DNA of 64,000 bases from RGIG995 sp045542115 (GTDB lineage: Bacteria > Bacillota > Clostridia > Oscillospirales > UBA644): NCBI GenBank assembly GCA_045542115.1, contig JAZQKK010000014.1, positions 248,001 to 312,000 of the forward strand, in the 5' to 3' direction. This document shows positions 24,961 through 34,057 of the stretch, piece by piece (positions within the stretch are counted from its first letter, which is position 1; each line of letters opens with the position of its first letter). The notes beneath the pieces are model-generated. The model had not been told where the DNA came from, ran no database searches, and worked only from the letters and a program-made list of their open reading frames with translations. The translations under genes and the position numbers were made by a program.

Positions 24961-27189
24961 TCAGAGAATGTTAACGGGATTCATATCAGCGATTACGGTA
25001 ACGTCCCGGTTTTCTTTGCGGGCACGGAATTCTTCCAACAATTGAGAAATCATCTGCCGTTGAGGTCGGGTATCCTTGCATTTCATCAACACCCGAACCC
25101 GGTTTTTTCCGCCTACCAGCGGTACGGCGGTTACTTTGGGCAAAATCAGGCGAACGGGGAACGATGCGGCATCATCCCGGGTCTTTTCCTGAATCTGCCG
25201 GGAAAAATCTTCGGCGGCGCGGAAGGCCTCGGCCTCGGAATCCGCCAAAAAACAGAACTGACACAGGTCACAATACGGGGGGTATAGCAGGGATTTGCGA
25301 AGGGACATTTCTTCGTTGTAAAATCCTTGATAATCCTGGGCAAACGCGTAGGATAAAACGTAGTGGGTGGGAGAAAAGGTCTGAACCACGGCTCTTCCCT
25401 CTTTTTCCGCCCGGCCGGCCCGGCCAACTACCTGGGTGAGAAGGGAGAAGGTCTTCTCAAACGCACGGAAATCCGACGTATACAGAGACATATCGGCATT
25501 CAAGACCCCGACCAACGTTACGTCGGGGAAATCCAATCCCTTCGTAATCATCTGAGTCCCTAAAAGAACGTCGTATTTTTTGTCTCGAAAATCATTTAAA
25601 ATTCCTTCCCGGGTATACTTGCCTCCCACCGTGTCCGCATCCATCCGACAAACCCGGATACCGGGAAAGAGGCGAAGCAATTCTTCTTCGGCTTTTTGCG
25701 TTCCAACGCCGCTGTACAACAGGCGTTTTCCACCGCAGGAAGCACAGGACGAAAGATAGCCGGTGGAGTATCCGCAATAATTGCAGACCACCCGGTTATT
25801 GTAAGAATGATAGGTCATTGCAATCCCGCAATGGGGACATTTGACCACGGAATTACAAGAAGTGCAAGTGATATGGGACTGATACCCCCGACGGTTCATA
25901 AACAGAATTGCCTGTTCTCCCCGTTGGAGATTCTGCTCCAACTCAATGCCCAGCGTCCGGCCGATACAGGAACGGTTTCCCGACATCATTTCCCGACGCA
26001 GGTCCGCCACCAAAACCTTCGGCAAGGGGCGGCCGTTGAATCGTTCGGTCAACTGCTCAAAACCGATAATACCGGACTTGGCCCGATAATAACTTTCAAA
26101 GGACGGCGTGGCGGAAGCCAGCAACAGCAATCCTTTGCCACGAGCCACACGAAAAGCGGCCACTTCCCGGGCGTGATACCGGGGGGATGCTTCGGATTTA
26201 TAGGTGTGTTCCTGCTCTTCGTCAATCAAAAACAAAGACCCGGGAGAAACGGGAGCAAACACGGCGGAACGGGTTCCGATGACCACCTTTGCATCTCCGG
26301 ATTGAATCCGGCGCCATTCGTCAAACCGTTCCCCCATCGAAAGTCCGCTGTGGAGAACTGCAAGAGATTGAGCGTAATGAGCGTAAAGCCGATTGACGAT
26401 CTGCAACGTCAAGGAGATCTCCGGAATCATCAAAACCGCCTGTTTTCCCTGCTTTAACGCTTCGTCGATAAGGCGGATAAAAACGTGGGTCTTTCCGCTT
26501 CCCGTAACCCCGTACAAAAGATGGGTCTTTCCGCTGTTCAAATCGGAAATCAGCGGCTCTACCGCGTTCGTCTGTTCTTGGTTCAGACAAATTTGAGGGG
26601 GCGTTTCGGGGATAGGCCGGTCTTTGAGGGGATTGCGAAGCACCTCGGCCTTTTCCAGCGTGACGAGGCCTTTTTTTGCCAAAGTCTTTACCACCGATTC
26701 GGAAACGCCGGCCATATAGGTCAATTCTTTCAGCGTCATCTGACCTTCTTCCAGCAAGAATCCAAGCACGTCGCAATGTTTTCGGTTGGCGTAATTAGTC
26801 TCCATATACAAGGCGGCGGCACCTTCATCGGCAACCGATACGGACAAAACCGACTTTGCAGAGCCACCGAACACGCCGGTGGGCAGCAAACAACGGGCCG
26901 CTTCAAACCAGGTGCAAAAATATCGGTCCCGCAAATAGCGGATGACGGCAAGAGCCTCTTCCGAAAGATAACAATCCCCCACGGAAAGGAGGGTTTTGAG
27001 TTTTTCGGGGGGCGTTCCGTCCTTGGAAGCGTCCCCTAAGACGACCCCCCGCACCGGTTTATTGCCTCGGCCAAAGGGCACGGTAACGATACTGCCCACC
27101 GGGGCTTTAACTCCCGGGGGAAGCAGATATTCGTACAGTTTATCCGCGGAGCGGGGAATCCCCTCCACGGCAACGCCCACAGAGACCAT
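24961..27189 (-). CDS. priA: Primosomal replication protein N' (PriA helicase)
   Basis: DNA helicase that restarts stalled forks. The 742 residues show the N-terminal DNA-binding region, Walker A YGVTGSGKTHVF, the DEEQEH box, cysteine zinc-binding clusters (CTSCNSVVKCPHC and CNYCGYSTGYLSSCASCG) and motif VVGRAGRAEKEGR. The ATG follows GGGAG. coaBC, which is the usual upstream neighbour in Bacillus, is missing here; rpoZ is directly upstream. Confidence 0.97.
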   Translation of the reverse strand: MVSVGVAVEGIPRSADKLYEYLLPPGVKAPVGSIVTVPFGRGNKPVRGVVLGDASKDGTPPEKLKTLLSVGDCYLSEEALAVIRYLRDRYFCTWFEAARCLLPTGVFGGSAKSVLSVSVADEGAAALYMETNYANRKHCDVLGFLLEEGQMTLKELTYMAGVSESVVKTLAKKGLVTLEKAEVLRNPLKDRPIPETPPQICLNQEQTNAVEPLISDLNSGKTHLLYGVTGSGKTHVFIRLIDEALKQGKQAVLMIPEISLTLQIVNRLYAHYAQSLAVLHSGLSMGERFDEWRRIQSGDAKVVIGTRSAVFAPVSPGSLFLIDEEQEHTYKSEASPRYHAREVAAFRVARGKGLLLLASATPSFESYYRAKSGIIGFEQLTERFNGRPLPKVLVADLRREMMSGNRSCIGRTLGIELEQNLQRGEQAILFMNRRGYQSHITCTSCNSVVKCPHCGIAMTYHSYNNRVVCNYCGYSTGYLSSCASCGGKRLLYSGVGTQKAEEELLRLFPGIRVCRMDADTVGGKYTREGILNDFRDKKYDVLLGTQMITKGLDFPDVTLVGVLNADMSLYTSDFRAFEKTFSLLTQVVGRAGRAEKEGRAVVQTFSPTHYVLSYAFAQDYQGFYNEEMSLRKSLLYPPYCDLCQFCFLADSEAEAFRAAEDFSRQIQEKTRDDAASFPVRLILPKVTAVPLVGGKNRVRVLMKCKDTRPQRQMISQLLEEFRARKENRDVTVIADMNPVNIL

Positions 27190-27209
27190 ACGGCAAAAAC
27201 TCCCGTTTC

Positions 27210-27425
27210 TTATTCTTCGATTTCCGTCCCGTCAGGTTCGGAATAGACGGCTTTTCCGTCTGCAAAAGCGTTGACAGCCATTTTAATGGGCTTTTCCGAA
27301 AGACGTTCCTTGTTATTGTTGGCACGTTCGGCGATGGTCCGGGCTTCCTTAGCCACGGCGATGACCAAAGAATAACGGCACTGCTTTTTCTGTCTGATAA
27401 GTTTGCTGACTGCGGGGTAAATCAT
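27210..27425 (-). CDS. rpoZ: RNA polymerase omega subunit
   Basis: A 71-residue omega subunit that helps assemble RNA polymerase. The helix pattern MIYPAVSKLIRQKKQCRYSL, VIAVAKEAR and the late KPIKMAVNAFADGK segment match short Firmicutes omegas. ATG 27425 follows GGAAG; an earlier in-frame ATG at 27458 has no ribosome binding site. The gmk-rpoZ-priA order is conserved. Confidence 0.92.
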   Translation of the reverse strand: MIYPAVSKLIRQKKQCRYSLVIAVAKEARTIAERANNNKERLSEKPIKMAVNAFADGKAVYSEPDGTEIEE

Positions 27426-27461
27426 AATAAAAACTTCCTTTCGAAATGTGAAAATCAAATA

Positions 27462-28031
27462 TTAAAGGTCGGCGGTCTCGCGCAAGAAGATTGCATCCAG
27501 CTCGTCTCTTGCTTTTTGCAAATCGTCGTTTACTACGGTATAACGGTAATCTCCGCTGCAAGCCATTTCTTCTTCCGCCTGCTTCAAACGGCGAAGGACC
27601 ACGTCTTCCGGCTCGCTCTTGCGCCCCCGGAGGCGTTGGCCCAAAAGTTCCAGGGATGGGGGCGAAATAAAAACGGTGACGGCGTCGGGATACTGAGCGT
27701 AAGCGTCCTTCATCCCTTGGGTCTCGATTTCCAAAATTGCGCTGCGGCCGGCGTTCAGAGCATCTTCCACCGGCTTGCGGGGGGTTCCGTAAATATTGCC
27801 GCAATACCGCTTGTATTCAATAAAGGCGTTGTCGGCAATCATTTCTTCAAATTTCTCGTGGGTGAGGAAATAGTAATGGACTCCGTCCTGTTCCAACCCT
27901 TCCCGAGGGGCGCGGGTGGTAGCAGAGATGGAATAAAACACGTCGGGATGGCGCTCCCGCAAATCGGAAAGCAAGGTCCCCTTTCCGCTTCCGGAGGGTC
28001 CGGAAATTATAAACAAACGGGGGCGGCTCAT
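27462..28031 (-). CDS. gmk: Guanylate kinase
   Basis: Phosphorylates GMP to GDP. The 189 residues show the P-loop SGPSGSGKGTLL, the GMP-binding YSISATTRAPREGE-like block (YSISATTRAPREG) and the lid arginines in LRGRKSEPED. Its ATG overlaps the remA stop by four bases. Confidence 0.97.
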   Translation of the reverse strand: MSRPRLFIISGPSGSGKGTLLSDLRERHPDVFYSISATTRAPREGLEQDGVHYYFLTHEKFEEMIADNAFIEYKRYCGNIYGTPRKPVEDALNAGRSAILEIETQGMKDAYAQYPDAVTVFISPPSLELLGQRLRGRKSEPEDVVLRRLKQAEEEMACSGDYRYTVVNDDLQKARDELDAIFLRETADL

Positions 28032-28303
28032 TCTTCTTCTCCTTCCGGTTCGTCGTCAATGGGATTCATCGCTCCGGGCACACGGTTGACGATGGTTTCG
28101 TGCTGCAAGGCACTCAAAATCACGTGGCCGCTGTCGGTAATCACCACGGCACGGGTGCGGCGACCGTAGGTTGCATCCACCAACGTTCCCTTATCCCGGG
28201 CGTCTTGAACCAAACGTTTGATAGGGGAAGAATCAGGGGAAATGATAGCCACGATGCGGTGGGCGGCAACCACGTTGCCGAATCCGATACTAATCAACTG
28301 CAT
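28028..28303 (-). CDS. remA: RemA-family regulator (DUF370)
   Basis: A 91-residue DNA-binding protein. In B. subtilis RemA activates biofilm matrix and osmoprotection genes. The family core MQLISIGFGNVVAAHRIVAI and DATYGRRTRAVVITDSGHVILS (core YGRRTRAVVI) is intact; the last 15 residues are an acidic tail (DDEPEGEEE). Here it lies between yicC and gmk, as in Bacillus. Confidence 0.95.
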   Translation of the reverse strand: MQLISIGFGNVVAAHRIVAIISPDSSPIKRLVQDARDKGTLVDATYGRRTRAVVITDSGHVILSALQHETIVNRVPGAMNPIDDEPEGEEE

Positions 28304-28315
28304 TATTCGTCCCCC

Positions 28316-29194
28316 TTATTCGATGTTCTGAATCTGTTCCCGAATTTTTTCGATGACCGATTTCATTTCGATGGCGATGCGGGTCACGTCCAGATCTCCG
28401 ATTTTAGAGGTCAGGGTATTTACTTCCCGGTTCAGTTCCTGGACGATGAAGTCCATTTTCTTCCCGTTGGAATCACCCTTCACCAGCATTTCCCGCAAAG
28501 CAGTACAATGAGAGCGGAGACGGACCAATTCTTCGTCTACGGCGGTCTTGTCCGCCATCACGGCTACTTCGGTCAAGATCCGGCCTTCGTCCACGGTATG
28601 TTCGCCCAGCAATTCCTCCATCCGGGTGCGGAGCCGGGTCTCGTAGGCTTCCATCAGAGCGGGAAGATGGGATTCCACCTGTTGGGCGTACGCCGTCAAT
28701 TCTTCACACTTGGAAACGATGTCGTCCGCAAGGCGCTTTCCTTCCGCTTCCCGTTGAGCCAAGAAAGATTCCAAAGCTTCTTCTACGACCGATTGGATGT
28801 CCTTCCAGGCCTCGGCGGCATCTTCTTCTGCCGTATCGGCATTCACCACCGAAGGAAGACGAAGCAAGGTGGAAACGGTCAAATCGTCTTTCAACCCCTC
28901 TTCTTCCCCGGCAGACCGAAGAGCGGTAAGGTATTTGGTCAAAAGTTCCCGGTCAACGGAAACGTCGGTATCATTTCCCTGCTCCCGCTTCACCGAAAGA
29001 TTCAAATCTACTTTTCCCCGGACGATGCTTCGACGCAACTGGGCCCGAATAGGGTCTTCCAGAGAAAGATAGGCACGGGGAATACGGGCGTTCAACTCAA
29101 AATAACGGTGGTTGACCGCTTTAATTTCTACGGTGATGTCCCGGGACCCCACCGCCCGTTGTGCCCGGCCGTAACCGGTCATACTGCGAATCAT
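28316..29194 (-). CDS. yicC: YicC family endoribonuclease-like protein
   Basis: A 292-residue protein of the YicC/YloC family; the E. coli member has been described as an endoribonuclease. The opening SMTGYGRAQ and the C-terminal DUF1732 half with GKKMDFIVQELNREVNT and a late EMKSVIEKIREQIQNIE helix are family signatures. It is the first gene of the 11-kb yicC-to-thiN row and sits behind a consensus promoter; GAGGT precedes the ATG. Confidence 0.95.
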   Translation of the reverse strand: MIRSMTGYGRAQRAVGSRDITVEIKAVNHRYFELNARIPRAYLSLEDPIRAQLRRSIVRGKVDLNLSVKREQGNDTDVSVDRELLTKYLTALRSAGEEEGLKDDLTVSTLLRLPSVVNADTAEEDAAEAWKDIQSVVEEALESFLAQREAEGKRLADDIVSKCEELTAYAQQVESHLPALMEAYETRLRTRMEELLGEHTVDEGRILTEVAVMADKTAVDEELVRLRSHCTALREMLVKGDSNGKKMDFIVQELNREVNTLTSKIGDLDVTRIAIEMKSVIEKIREQIQNIE

Positions 29195-29234
29195 AGCGTA
29201 TACCTCAATAATTTATTATATATTTTGTCTATAT

Positions 29235-29263
29235 ATTATAGTCCGCAAACCTCGGTTTGTCAA
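29235..29263 (-). promoter_or_regulatory. Sigma-A promoter of the yicC-to-thiN superoperon
   Basis: TTGACA (29258-29263) and TATAAT (29235-29240), minus strand, spacer 17. No terminator is seen between yicC and thiN, so this promoter may drive about 11.3 kb. Confidence 0.88.
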
Positions 29264-29360
29264 TCCCTTTTTTCCGATTTTTCACAAACATTTCACCCTT
29301 TTGAAACATTAAGGAGCGTGGCGTTTGAGAAAAAAAATGTAAAATAGAAACAAATAACAT

Positions 29361-29392
29361 AAAAAGAACCCTTCGGAAGAAGAGTTCTTTTC
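29361..29392 (-). terminator. Terminator of mutY
   Basis: On the minus strand AAAGAACtCTTC pairs with GAAGgGTTCTTT around a short loop, followed by T residues. The mutY stop is directly upstream. Confidence 0.85.
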
Positions 29393-29395
29393 TTT

Positions 29396-30451
29396 TCATT
29401 TTCGTTCTTTGGATTCTTTTTGCAACCGTTCAAAGAGACGTGGCATAAACTCCCGGAAGGCGGAAGGCAAAGCGTAGACCGACCGCAAGTCTTCCGAATC
29501 TGCCCACTGCCAATTTTCCGGTAGGTCCGGAGAAGAAAGAACCAAAACTTTGGATTCCATCTCCCACTCAATATGGGAAAATACGTGTTTTGCCCAACCA
29601 AACCCGCCTTCTTCCCTGCCGCAGAATCCTTCGGGAAGAACCGGTTCATCGACAAGCCCATTGGGAAATTCCCACATTCCGGATAAAAGTCCCTTCTTGG
29701 GGCGACGGCGCAAGGCGACCCGGCCATCGTACAGAAGGAAAAACACCGTGCGGCGTTCCACCCGGCGGGGCTTTGCTTTGCTTTTTACCGGAAGGACCGC
29801 TGTCAAAGATTTTGCTTTTGCAACACAATGACAAGAAACAGGACACTGTTCACATAGCGGAGTCCCATTGGGCAGACACACCGTGGCTCCCAACTCCATC
29901 AAGGCCTGGGTATATTCCGACGTTTTCCCTTCCGGCATTGCTCCGCGCAACAACTCCCGACAAGTCTTACGGGTCTCGTCTGCCATAATATCGGAATCGT
30001 TTCCCGTAATCCGGGACCAGACCCGAAGAACGTTTCCGTCTACGGCGGGCTCCGGTTTTCCGAAGGCAATGGAACAAATGGCACCGGCGGTGTAATCTCC
30101 GATTCCGGGCAGAGAGCGAACCGAAGCGTAGTCCGACGGGAAAACGCCCCCGTAATCTTCCATAATCTTTATTGCGGCTTTTTTCAGATTCCGGGCCCGG
30201 GAATAATACCCCAAGCCCTCCCAGAGTTTCATCAACTTTTCATCGTCACAACGGGCAAGAGCGTCTACGGTGGGAAGCTCTTTCAAAAACCGTTCGTAAT
30301 ACGGAATCACCGCCGAGACCCGGGTCTGTTGGAGCATAATCTCCGAAATCCACACGTGATAGGGCGTAGGGTCACTTCGCCAGGGCATCGTCCGGGCGTG
30401 ACGGGAAAACCATTCCAGCAACGGGACGGTCAGGTAATTCCAACGGTTCAT
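29396..30451 (-). CDS. mutY: A/G-specific adenine glycosylase
   Basis: Removes adenine mispaired with 8-oxoguanine. About 351 residues: helix-hairpin-helix with catalytic Asp (LPGIGDYTAGAICSIAFG and VDGNVLRV), the four-cysteine iron-sulfur loop (C-x6-CEQCPVSCHC) and a C-terminal Nudix-like domain for 8-oxoG recognition. ATG 30451 follows GGAGG; a TTG further upstream lacks a ribosome binding site. It is divergent from the P-type ATPase riboswitch. Confidence 0.96.
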   Translation of the reverse strand: MNRWNYLTVPLLEWFSRHARTMPWRSDPTPYHVWISEIMLQQTRVSAVIPYYERFLKELPTVDALARCDDEKLMKLWEGLGYYSRARNLKKAAIKIMEDYGGVFPSDYASVRSLPGIGDYTAGAICSIAFGKPEPAVDGNVLRVWSRITGNDSDIMADETRKTCRELLRGAMPEGKTSEYTQALMELGATVCLPNGTPLCEQCPVSCHCVAKAKSLTAVLPVKSKAKPRRVERRTVFFLLYDGRVALRRRPKKGLLSGMWEFPNGLVDEPVLPEGFCGREEGGFGWAKHVFSHIEWEMESKVLVLSSPDLPENWQWADSEDLRSVYALPSAFREFMPRLFERLQKESKERK

Positions 30452-30513
30452 AGATTCCTCCGTATAATCAAGCAAAAGGCTACATATAATTAAAACATCC
30501 TTCGTTCGGTATC

Positions 30514-30542
30514 AGTATACCATATTCTCAAAAAAAATTCAA
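30514..30542 (-). promoter_or_regulatory. Promoter of mutY
   Basis: TTGAAT (30537-30542) and TATACT (30514-30519), minus strand, spacer 17. It is back to back with the ATPase promoter, 20 bases away. Confidence 0.75.
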
Positions 30543-30562
30543 GAGTTTTCCACACAATCCTA

Positions 30563-30591
30563 TTGACAAACCTTGGAAAAAATGGTAAAAT
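30563..30591 (+). promoter_or_regulatory. Promoter of the riboswitch-controlled P-type ATPase
   Basis: TTGACA (30563-30568) and TAAAAT (30586-30591), spacer 17; the start near 30598 coincides with the 5' end of the riboswitch. Confidence 0.82.
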
Positions 30592-30597
30592 GATACG

Positions 30598-30726
30598 GTA
30601 AAAGGGAGTAGCCCGAAGTTTAATGCTTCTTTGCGATTCGCCAATACGGATATTTTTATCCCGGATTGCAGGGTACTGTAATGTATCGGCAAGACTTTTG
30701 CAGTATCGACTGCAAAGGTCTTTTTG
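30598..30726 (+). promoter_or_regulatory. yybP-ykoY (Mn2+) riboswitch with expression platform
   Basis: The leader has the conserved features of this aptamer class: AAAGGGAGTAGC at 30600, the CGCCAATACGG loop region near 30638, a CCCGGATTGC segment, and GGCAAGAC closing the element near 30688-30695. These motifs flank the metal site in the Lactococcus yoaB riboswitch, which also precedes a P-type ATPase. A strong terminator overlaps the 3' side. By family knowledge, Mn2+ binding would stabilise the aptamer and let transcription continue. A covariance-model search would confirm the call. Confidence 0.85.
30692..30726 (+). terminator. Riboswitch expression-platform terminator
   Basis: AGACTTTTGCAG (30692-30703) pairs with CTGCAAAGGTCT (30710-30721), followed by TTTTT. 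Its 5' arm reuses the last bases of the aptamer (GCAAGAC), as expected for a switch that favours read-through when ligand is bound. Confidence 0.88.
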
Positions 30727-30773
30727 TTTTTTGCAGTAAAAAATTATATCATATCAAAGAAAGGTCTGTGAAA

Positions 30774-33392
30774 ATGAAACACTATTTTGAAACAGCACAA
30801 GCGGTCTTAAAAGAAGTGAAATCCACGGAAAACGGATTGACTTCCCAGCAAGCCGCGGAACTGGGAACCGGCAAAAACAAGCTGGCTGAGGGGAAAAAGA
30901 TATCCGTTCTGATGCGGTTCTTTAACCAGCTGACCGACCCGATGATTATCATTCTTTTGGTGGCAGCGGTGGTCTCCGGGGTAACGGCGGCCATCTCCCA
31001 CGAATCCTTTGCCGACGTGTTCATCATTCTGTTCGTCGTAGTGCTGAACGCCGTTTTGGGCGTAGTACAGGAAAGCAAGGCGGAAAAAGCTCTGGAAGCC
31101 TTGAAAGAAATGACGGCAGCCACCTCGAAAGTTCTGCGAGACGGGGAAATGGTCCACGTAAAGAGCGAAGATTTGGTGGTAGGCGACGTTATCCTGTTAG
31201 AAGCGGGGGACGCCGTTCCCGCCGATGTACGGATTCTGGAATCCGCCTCGATGAAGGTGGAAGAAGCGGCTTTGACCGGGGAATCCAATGCCATTACCAA
31301 AACCTCCGACGTGTTGCCCCAAAGCGGAAAAGACTGTCCCTTGGGCGACCGGAAGAATATGGCCTATATGGGAAGCACCGTGGTATACGGACGCGGAAGA
31401 GCGGTAGTCACCGCCATTGGGATGGAGACCGAAATGGGCAAAATTGCCTCTGCCCTGTCCCAGACCGAAGATTCCCAGACTCCGTTGCAAAAGAAGCTGA
31501 GTCAGCTGAGTAAGATTCTTACCTGGCTTGTGCTTGGTATTTGCGTATTCATCTTTGCCTTTACCATTCTTAAAGACGGAGATTTCGGATTCAATCATCT
31601 GTTGGAAACCTTTATGGTCGCCGTTTCTTTGGCGGTGGCCGCCATCCCCGAAGGATTGGCAACGGTGGTTACCATCGTGTTGTCCATCGGCGTGACCAAA
31701 ATGTCCAAGAGAAACGCCGTTATCCGCAAGTTGACAGCGGTAGAGACTCTGGGATGTACCCAAGTTATCTGCTCGGATAAGACCGGGACTCTGACCCAGA
31801 ACAAAATGACCGTCGTGGACCATTACGGGGACAACGAAACCCTTTTGGCGGAAGGTATGGCTCTTTGCTCCGACGCAGAATGGACCGAACGCGGTACGGA
31901 AGGAGAACCCACCGAATGTGCTTTGGTCAACTATGCTGCCAGCCTGAATCTGAAAAAGCCCAGTTTAAAGGCCTCCTCTCCCCGTATCGGAGAAGCACCC
32001 TTTGACTCTTCCCGGAAAATGATGTCCACCGTTCATAAGACCAGCGGCGGAATCGTTCAATACACCAAAGGCGCTCCCGATATCGTGCTTTCCCTCTGCA
32101 CTTCCGTTCTAAAAAACGGACAGCGGGTCCCGATGACCGAAGCGTTGAAGCAAGAAATTTTAGCGGCACAAAAGGAAATGTCCGACCGTGCGCTGCGGGT
32201 CCTTGCTTTGGCAATGAAACCCCACGGGGATGCACCCACTTCCTATGAGCCGGAAGATTTGGAACACGACCTTGTTTTCGTGGGACTGTGCGGGATGATC
32301 GACCCGGTCCGTCCCGAAGTCAAGGCTGCAATTGAAAAGTGCCGTTCTGCCGGCATCCGTCCCGTAATGATTACCGGGGACCATATTGATACGGCAATTG
32401 CCATTGCAAAGGAACTGAACATTCTTTCCGATGCTTCTCAGGCCATCACCGGGGCACAGTTGGACGAAATCCCCGAAGAAGAATTTGAAAGTGCTGTGGA
32501 ACGGTATTCGGTCTACGCCCGGGTACAGCCGGAGCACAAGGTCCGTATCGTGAAGGCGTGGAAGGTAAAAGGCAAAGTTACCGCAATGACCGGCGACGGT
32601 GTCAACGACGCTCCTTCCATCAAGAGTGCGGATATCGGCGTTGGTATGGGTATCACCGGAACTGACGTTACCAAGAACGTGGCGGATATGATCCTTGCCG
32701 ACGACAACTTCTCCACCATCGTTACGGCGGTAGAAGAAGGGCGGAAGATTTACGACAACATCCGCAAGGCCATCCAATTCCTGTTGGCGTCCAATCTGAG
32801 TGAAGTTATCTCCATCTTTACCGCGACGATTCTCGGATTTACCATTCTTCATCCGGTGCATATTCTCTGGATCAACCTGATTACCGATACCTTCCCGGCG
32901 TTGGCGTTGGGCGTGGAAAAGAGCGAACCGGATATTATGCAGAGAAAACCCCGCAGTTCCAAGGAAGGTATCTTCTCCGGCGGCGTTGGATTTGACGTGG
33001 CATATCAAGGCATCCTGGTCTCCATTTTGACCCTTGCATCGTATTTTATCGGTCACTTTATGGAAACCGGAAACTGGGAGATCACCACCTCGGAACACGG
33101 CGTTACAATGGCGTTTTTGACGATGTCGATGGCGGAAATTTTCCACTCCTTTAACCTGCGGTCTCAGAGAAAATCCATCTTTGCCCTGAAATCCCATAAC
33201 GTAATGCTGTTCGGTGCAATGCTGGCTTCCTTGGTTCTGACCACGGCGGTCATCTATATCCCCGCCCTTGCCACGGTCTTTGAATTTACTCACGTTTCTC
33301 TGACCGAATACTTTACCGCTATGGGGCTTGCCGTTCTGGTCATTCCCGTGGTGGAAATCGTTAAATTCTTCCAGCGGAAGTTTGGAAAATAA
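30774..33392 (+). CDS. Calcium-type P-type ATPase (riboswitch-controlled)
   Basis: A P2A-like cation pump of about 872 residues. Motifs: LTGES in the A domain, the phosphorylation site CSDKTGTLTQNKM, KGAPD in the nucleotide-binding domain, TGD and MTGDGVNDAPS hinge, and a long C-terminal membrane domain (LWINLITDTFPALALG). By sequence it is a Ca2+-transporting ATPase homologue, but control by a Mn2+ riboswitch suggests that Mn2+ (or both ions) is exported. ATG 30774 was chosen because an upstream ATG at 30666 lies inside the riboswitch. No terminator is obvious after it. Confidence 0.95.
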   Translation: MKHYFETAQAVLKEVKSTENGLTSQQAAELGTGKNKLAEGKKISVLMRFFNQLTDPMIIILLVAAVVSGVTAAISHESFADVFIILFVVVLNAVLGVVQESKAEKALEALKEMTAATSKVLRDGEMVHVKSEDLVVGDVILLEAGDAVPADVRILESASMKVEEAALTGESNAITKTSDVLPQSGKDCPLGDRKNMAYMGSTVVYGRGRAVVTAIGMETEMGKIASALSQTEDSQTPLQKKLSQLSKILTWLVLGICVFIFAFTILKDGDFGFNHLLETFMVAVSLAVAAIPEGLATVVTIVLSIGVTKMSKRNAVIRKLTAVETLGCTQVICSDKTGTLTQNKMTVVDHYGDNETLLAEGMALCSDAEWTERGTEGEPTECALVNYAASLNLKKPSLKASSPRIGEAPFDSSRKMMSTVHKTSGGIVQYTKGAPDIVLSLCTSVLKNGQRVPMTEALKQEILAAQKEMSDRALRVLALAMKPHGDAPTSYEPEDLEHDLVFVGLCGMIDPVRPEVKAAIEKCRSAGIRPVMITGDHIDTAIAIAKELNILSDASQAITGAQLDEIPEEEFESAVERYSVYARVQPEHKVRIVKAWKVKGKVTAMTGDGVNDAPSIKSADIGVGMGITGTDVTKNVADMILADDNFSTIVTAVEEGRKIYDNIRKAIQFLLASNLSEVISIFTATILGFTILHPVHILWINLITDTFPALALGVEKSEPDIMQRKPRSSKEGIFSGGVGFDVAYQGILVSILTLASYFIGHFMETGNWEITTSEHGVTMAFLTMSMAEIFHSFNLRSQRKSIFALKSHNVMLFGAMLASLVLTTAVIYIPALATVFEFTHVSLTEYFTAMGLAVLVIPVVEIVKFFQRKFGK

Positions 33393-33427
33393 AAACCGAT
33401 CATAATTTACTTCCCATTCCTTCGGAC

Positions 33428-33456
33428 TTGACATTTTTCTGAAAATGTGGTATACT
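33428..33456 (+). promoter_or_regulatory. Promoter of the 142-residue membrane protein gene
   Basis: TTGACA (33428-33433) and TATACT (33451-33456), spacer 17. Confidence 0.85.
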
Positions 33457-33497
33457 GTTACAAATAAATCCATTGGATTTACAGAGGAAGTTTCATT

Positions 33498-33926
33498 ATG
33501 AAAAAGTTTTTTAAACTTCGCACGATGTTGTGTTGGATCGTCTGTGTGATGGCGTATTGGTTTACTGCGCTGTTGTATCCCTATAATTTCTATTACAGAA
33601 CAACGTTTCTGCCCCAGATGTCTTTTCTTCAAATTCTTTTGTTTGCGGGAATTACGCTGCTTTTGGGGACGGTAATGTTCCTAATTATGCAAGGCGTCGG
33701 TGCCGTAGGCAGATATATCGGAATGAAGAAAAATCTTATCTTCTATTTTCTCTACTATTTCGTTATTTGCACGGCCTATGCCTGGGGAACGGATAAATTG
33801 CTGGATGCGGTAAAAATTGAACCTAACGGAATTTATCTTTTAATTGGATTTTTACCCGCAATGCTCTGCTCTATCATCTATTCCTATCACAGAAGCCACC
33901 GCAAAGTGAAAGGACCCAAACAATAA
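33498..33926 (+). CDS. Small polytopic membrane protein, unknown function
   Basis: A 142-residue protein with four predicted transmembrane helices (about 10-30, 43-66, 78-97, 110-128), a basic N-terminus and a basic C-terminal tail (YHRSHRKVKGPKQ). I do not recognise the family. GAGGAAG stands before the ATG. It has its own promoter and a hairpin terminator, so it is a single-gene unit between the P-type ATPase and the Cys-rich protein gene. Confidence 0.8.
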   Translation: MKKFFKLRTMLCWIVCVMAYWFTALLYPYNFYYRTTFLPQMSFLQILLFAGITLLLGTVMFLIMQGVGAVGRYIGMKKNLIFYFLYYFVICTAYAWGTDKLLDAVKIEPNGIYLLIGFLPAMLCSIIYSYHRSHRKVKGPKQ

Positions 33927-33940
33927 TCATACGAAAAAAC

Positions 33941-33975
33941 ACCGGACGGGAATCTCTCCCGTCCGGTATCTTTAT
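33941..33975 (+). terminator. Terminator of the small membrane protein gene
   Basis: ACCGGACGGGA pairs perfectly with TCCCGTCCGGT (11 bp, loop of 5) and is followed by ATCTTTAT, a weak T-run. Confidence 0.7.
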
Positions 33976-34057
33976 GCACAAAAACCTCCTTGGGGCATAT
34001 AAATGGAATGAGCAAACGTGGTTTTGCCATTATGATTCAAGGAGGAATCGAGAAACG

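Noticed and set aside
32160..33632. 490-codon minus-strand frame opposite the P-type ATPase
   Set aside because: His/Gln-rich product with no motif; shadow of the ATPase gene.
33970..34010. Possible sporulation sigma-E/K promoter (CATATAAAT) before the Cys-rich protein gene
   Set aside because: The -10-like word fits only partly and no proper -35 element stands at the right distance.
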